A DNA stretch of 7,604 nucleotides, taken from NCBI GenBank assembly GCA_003252195.1, contig QKFK01000137.1, positions 1 to 7,604 on the forward strand, read 5' to 3'. The first letter of the stretch is position 1, and each line of letters opens with the position of its first letter. This stretch comes from Rhodospirillales bacterium. Lineage in GTDB: Bacteria > Pseudomonadota > Alphaproteobacteria > QKFK01 > SZUA-500. Under the pieces are notes generated by a model. The model was not told the origin of the DNA and did no database searches. It saw only the letters and a list, made by a program, of their open reading frames with translations. Shown in pieces: positions 6,525 through 7,604 of the stretch. A program made the translations under genes and the position numbers.

Positions 6525-7604
6525 GTGCCGTTCTCATCATTAAGAGATTATATAGAATTTCTAGAAGATAAAAAGCTGATAAAAAGAGTTAAAAAGCAGG
6601 TTTCTTGCTACTTAGAGCTTACTGAGGTTAGCAAAAGGGTTATAGAAAAAAGAGGCCCTGCACTGCTTTTTGAAAATGTAACAAATAAAGAGGGTGATGC
6701 TTATAAATATCAGGTAGTTAGCAATTTGTTTGCAGATGAGAAGAGAATCGGGCTTTCAATCGGTAGAAGTAAAGAAGAGATGATCGAGTTTGGTAAGGAC
6801 CTTGCTTTTTTACGCCAGCCAGAACCGCCTAAAAATTTTAGCGACATAAAAGAGATGCTACCAATGGCTAAAACAATTTTAGCTGTTAATCCTAAAAAGG
6901 TAAAAAAAGCACCTTGCCACGAAATTGTGTTAAAAGGCGATGAGGTTGATTTAACTAAGCTTCCTATTCAACATTGCTGGCCAGAAGAACCTGCTCCATT
7001 AGTTACGTGGGGATTGACGGTTACGAAAGGTCCAAACCCAGATGAGGATAAGACCGATTGTACAAATATAGGGGTTTATCGTCTTCAACTTTTGGGCAAG
7101 AATAGACTAATTATGCGTTGGTTAGCGCATAGAGGCGGAGCACAGCATTTTGCAAAATTTCAAAAAACGCACCCTAACATGCCAATGCCAGCAGCCGTCG
7201 TTATAGGAGCAGACCCTGCCACGATGTTAGCTGCGGCAACTCCTGTGCCTGACAATATGTCAGAATATCAGTTTGCAGGTATTTTAAGGGGTAAAAAAAC
7301 GGAGATAACAGATTGTGTTACAGTTCCATTAGAAGTTCCATCGCAGGCAGAAATAGTGCTTGAAGGCCATATATTGCCAGAAAAAGCATTGGAAGGACCA
7401 TATGGAGACCACACAGGATATTATAATTCTCAAGAAGAATTCCCAGTCTTTGAAGTTAGCGCAATTACTATGCGTAAAAATCCAATTTATGTAACAACTT
7501 ACACATCTCGTCCACCAGATGAGCCAAGCATTATAGCGGTTGCGTTAAATGATTTGTTTGTACCAATAATTAAACAGCAGTTTCCTGAAATTGTTGATTT
7601 TTGG
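6525..7604 (+). CDS. ubiD: UbiD, 4-hydroxy-3-polyprenylbenzoate decarboxylase, N-terminal 360 codons, 3' end outside the window
   Basis: Prenylated-FMN-dependent decarboxylase of ubiquinone synthesis, converting 3-polyprenyl-4-hydroxybenzoate to 2-polyprenylphenol; the cofactor is made by UbiX, which is not in this window. The protein opens MPFSSLRDYIEFLEDKKLIKRV, like E. coli UbiD. Further matches are GPALLFENV at 44-52, WGLTVTKGP at 162-170, the cofactor-region motif NIGVYRLQ at 181-188, RWLAHRGGA at 198-206, GADPATMLAAATPVPD at 228-243, and EGPYGDHTGYYN at 290-301, which holds the acidic residues of the active-site region. TYTSRPPDEP and FPEIVDFW close the visible part. E. coli UbiD is 497 residues, so about 135 are missing past base 7604. 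It starts with GTG and is divergent from the HD-GYP gene. Its conservation argues for a functional quinone pathway. Confidence 0.95.
   Translation, partial: MPFSSLRDYIEFLEDKKLIKRVKKQVSCYLELTEVSKRVIEKRGPALLFENVTNKEGDAYKYQVVSNLFADEKRIGLSIGRSKEEMIEFGKDLAFLRQPEPPKNFSDIKEMLPMAKTILAVNPKKVKKAPCHEIVLKGDEVDLTKLPIQHCWPEEPAPLVTWGLTVTKGPNPDEDKTDCTNIGVYRLQLLGKNRLIMRWLAHRGGAQHFAKFQKTHPNMPMPAAVVIGADPATMLAAATPVPDNMSEYQFAGILRGKKTEITDCVTVPLEVPSQAEIVLEGHILPEKALEGPYGDHTGYYNSQEEFPVFEVSAITMRKNPIYVTTYTSRPPDEPSIIAVALNDLFVPIIKQQFPEIVDFW

Noticed and set aside
1..7604. Mobile element, CRISPR, defence or toxin-antitoxin system
   Set aside because: I saw no transposase, integrase, direct-repeat array, attachment site or tRNA gene; all six genes are recognisable housekeeping or signalling types with similar base composition.

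Overview
The window carries six protein-coding genes of chromosomal, housekeeping character in AT-rich DNA. The adenosine kinase, the UbiD N-terminus and the small lipoprotein resemble alphaproteobacterial forms from memory. UbiD points to ubiquinone synthesis, AmpG to a peptidoglycan-recycling Gram-negative envelope, and the HD-GYP protein to cyclic-di-GMP signalling. I read this as a low-GC alphaproteobacterium but cannot place it further. There are no IS elements, CRISPR arrays, RNA genes or phage genes.

Layout. Bases 1-958 (minus strand) hold the N-terminal 319 codons of an AmpG muropeptide permease, cut by the window edge. Only 7 nt separate it from typA/bipA (966-2786, minus), and its Shine-Dalgarno sequence overlaps the typA stop, so the two look co-transcribed. 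Upstream of typA, a strong intrinsic terminator (2816-2852) closes the adenosine kinase gene (2878-3882, minus), which has its own sigma-70-like promoter. This terminator also shows that the longest open frame for typA is over-extended: the true start is at 2786, giving a 606-residue protein.

Bases 3883-4067 are a divergent intergenic region. A small lipoprotein gene follows (4068-4463, plus), then a convergent AT-rich gap (4464-4685) without a convincing terminator. A 580-residue GAF + HD-GYP protein lies at 4686-6428 (minus). A 96-bp divergent region with overlapping promoter-like elements separates it from ubiD (6525 to the window end, plus), which starts with GTG and is cut by the edge after 360 codons.

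The genes do not form one pathway. They cover ribosome assembly and stress (TypA), cell-wall recycling (AmpG), purine salvage (adenosine kinase), envelope (lipoprotein), second-messenger turnover (HD-GYP) and quinone synthesis (UbiD). I found no undescribed multi-gene system. The points most worth checking are the large insert inside the HD-GYP domain, the little-described lipoprotein, the TypA-AmpG coupling, and how typA is transcribed when its start lies 29 nt past a terminator.
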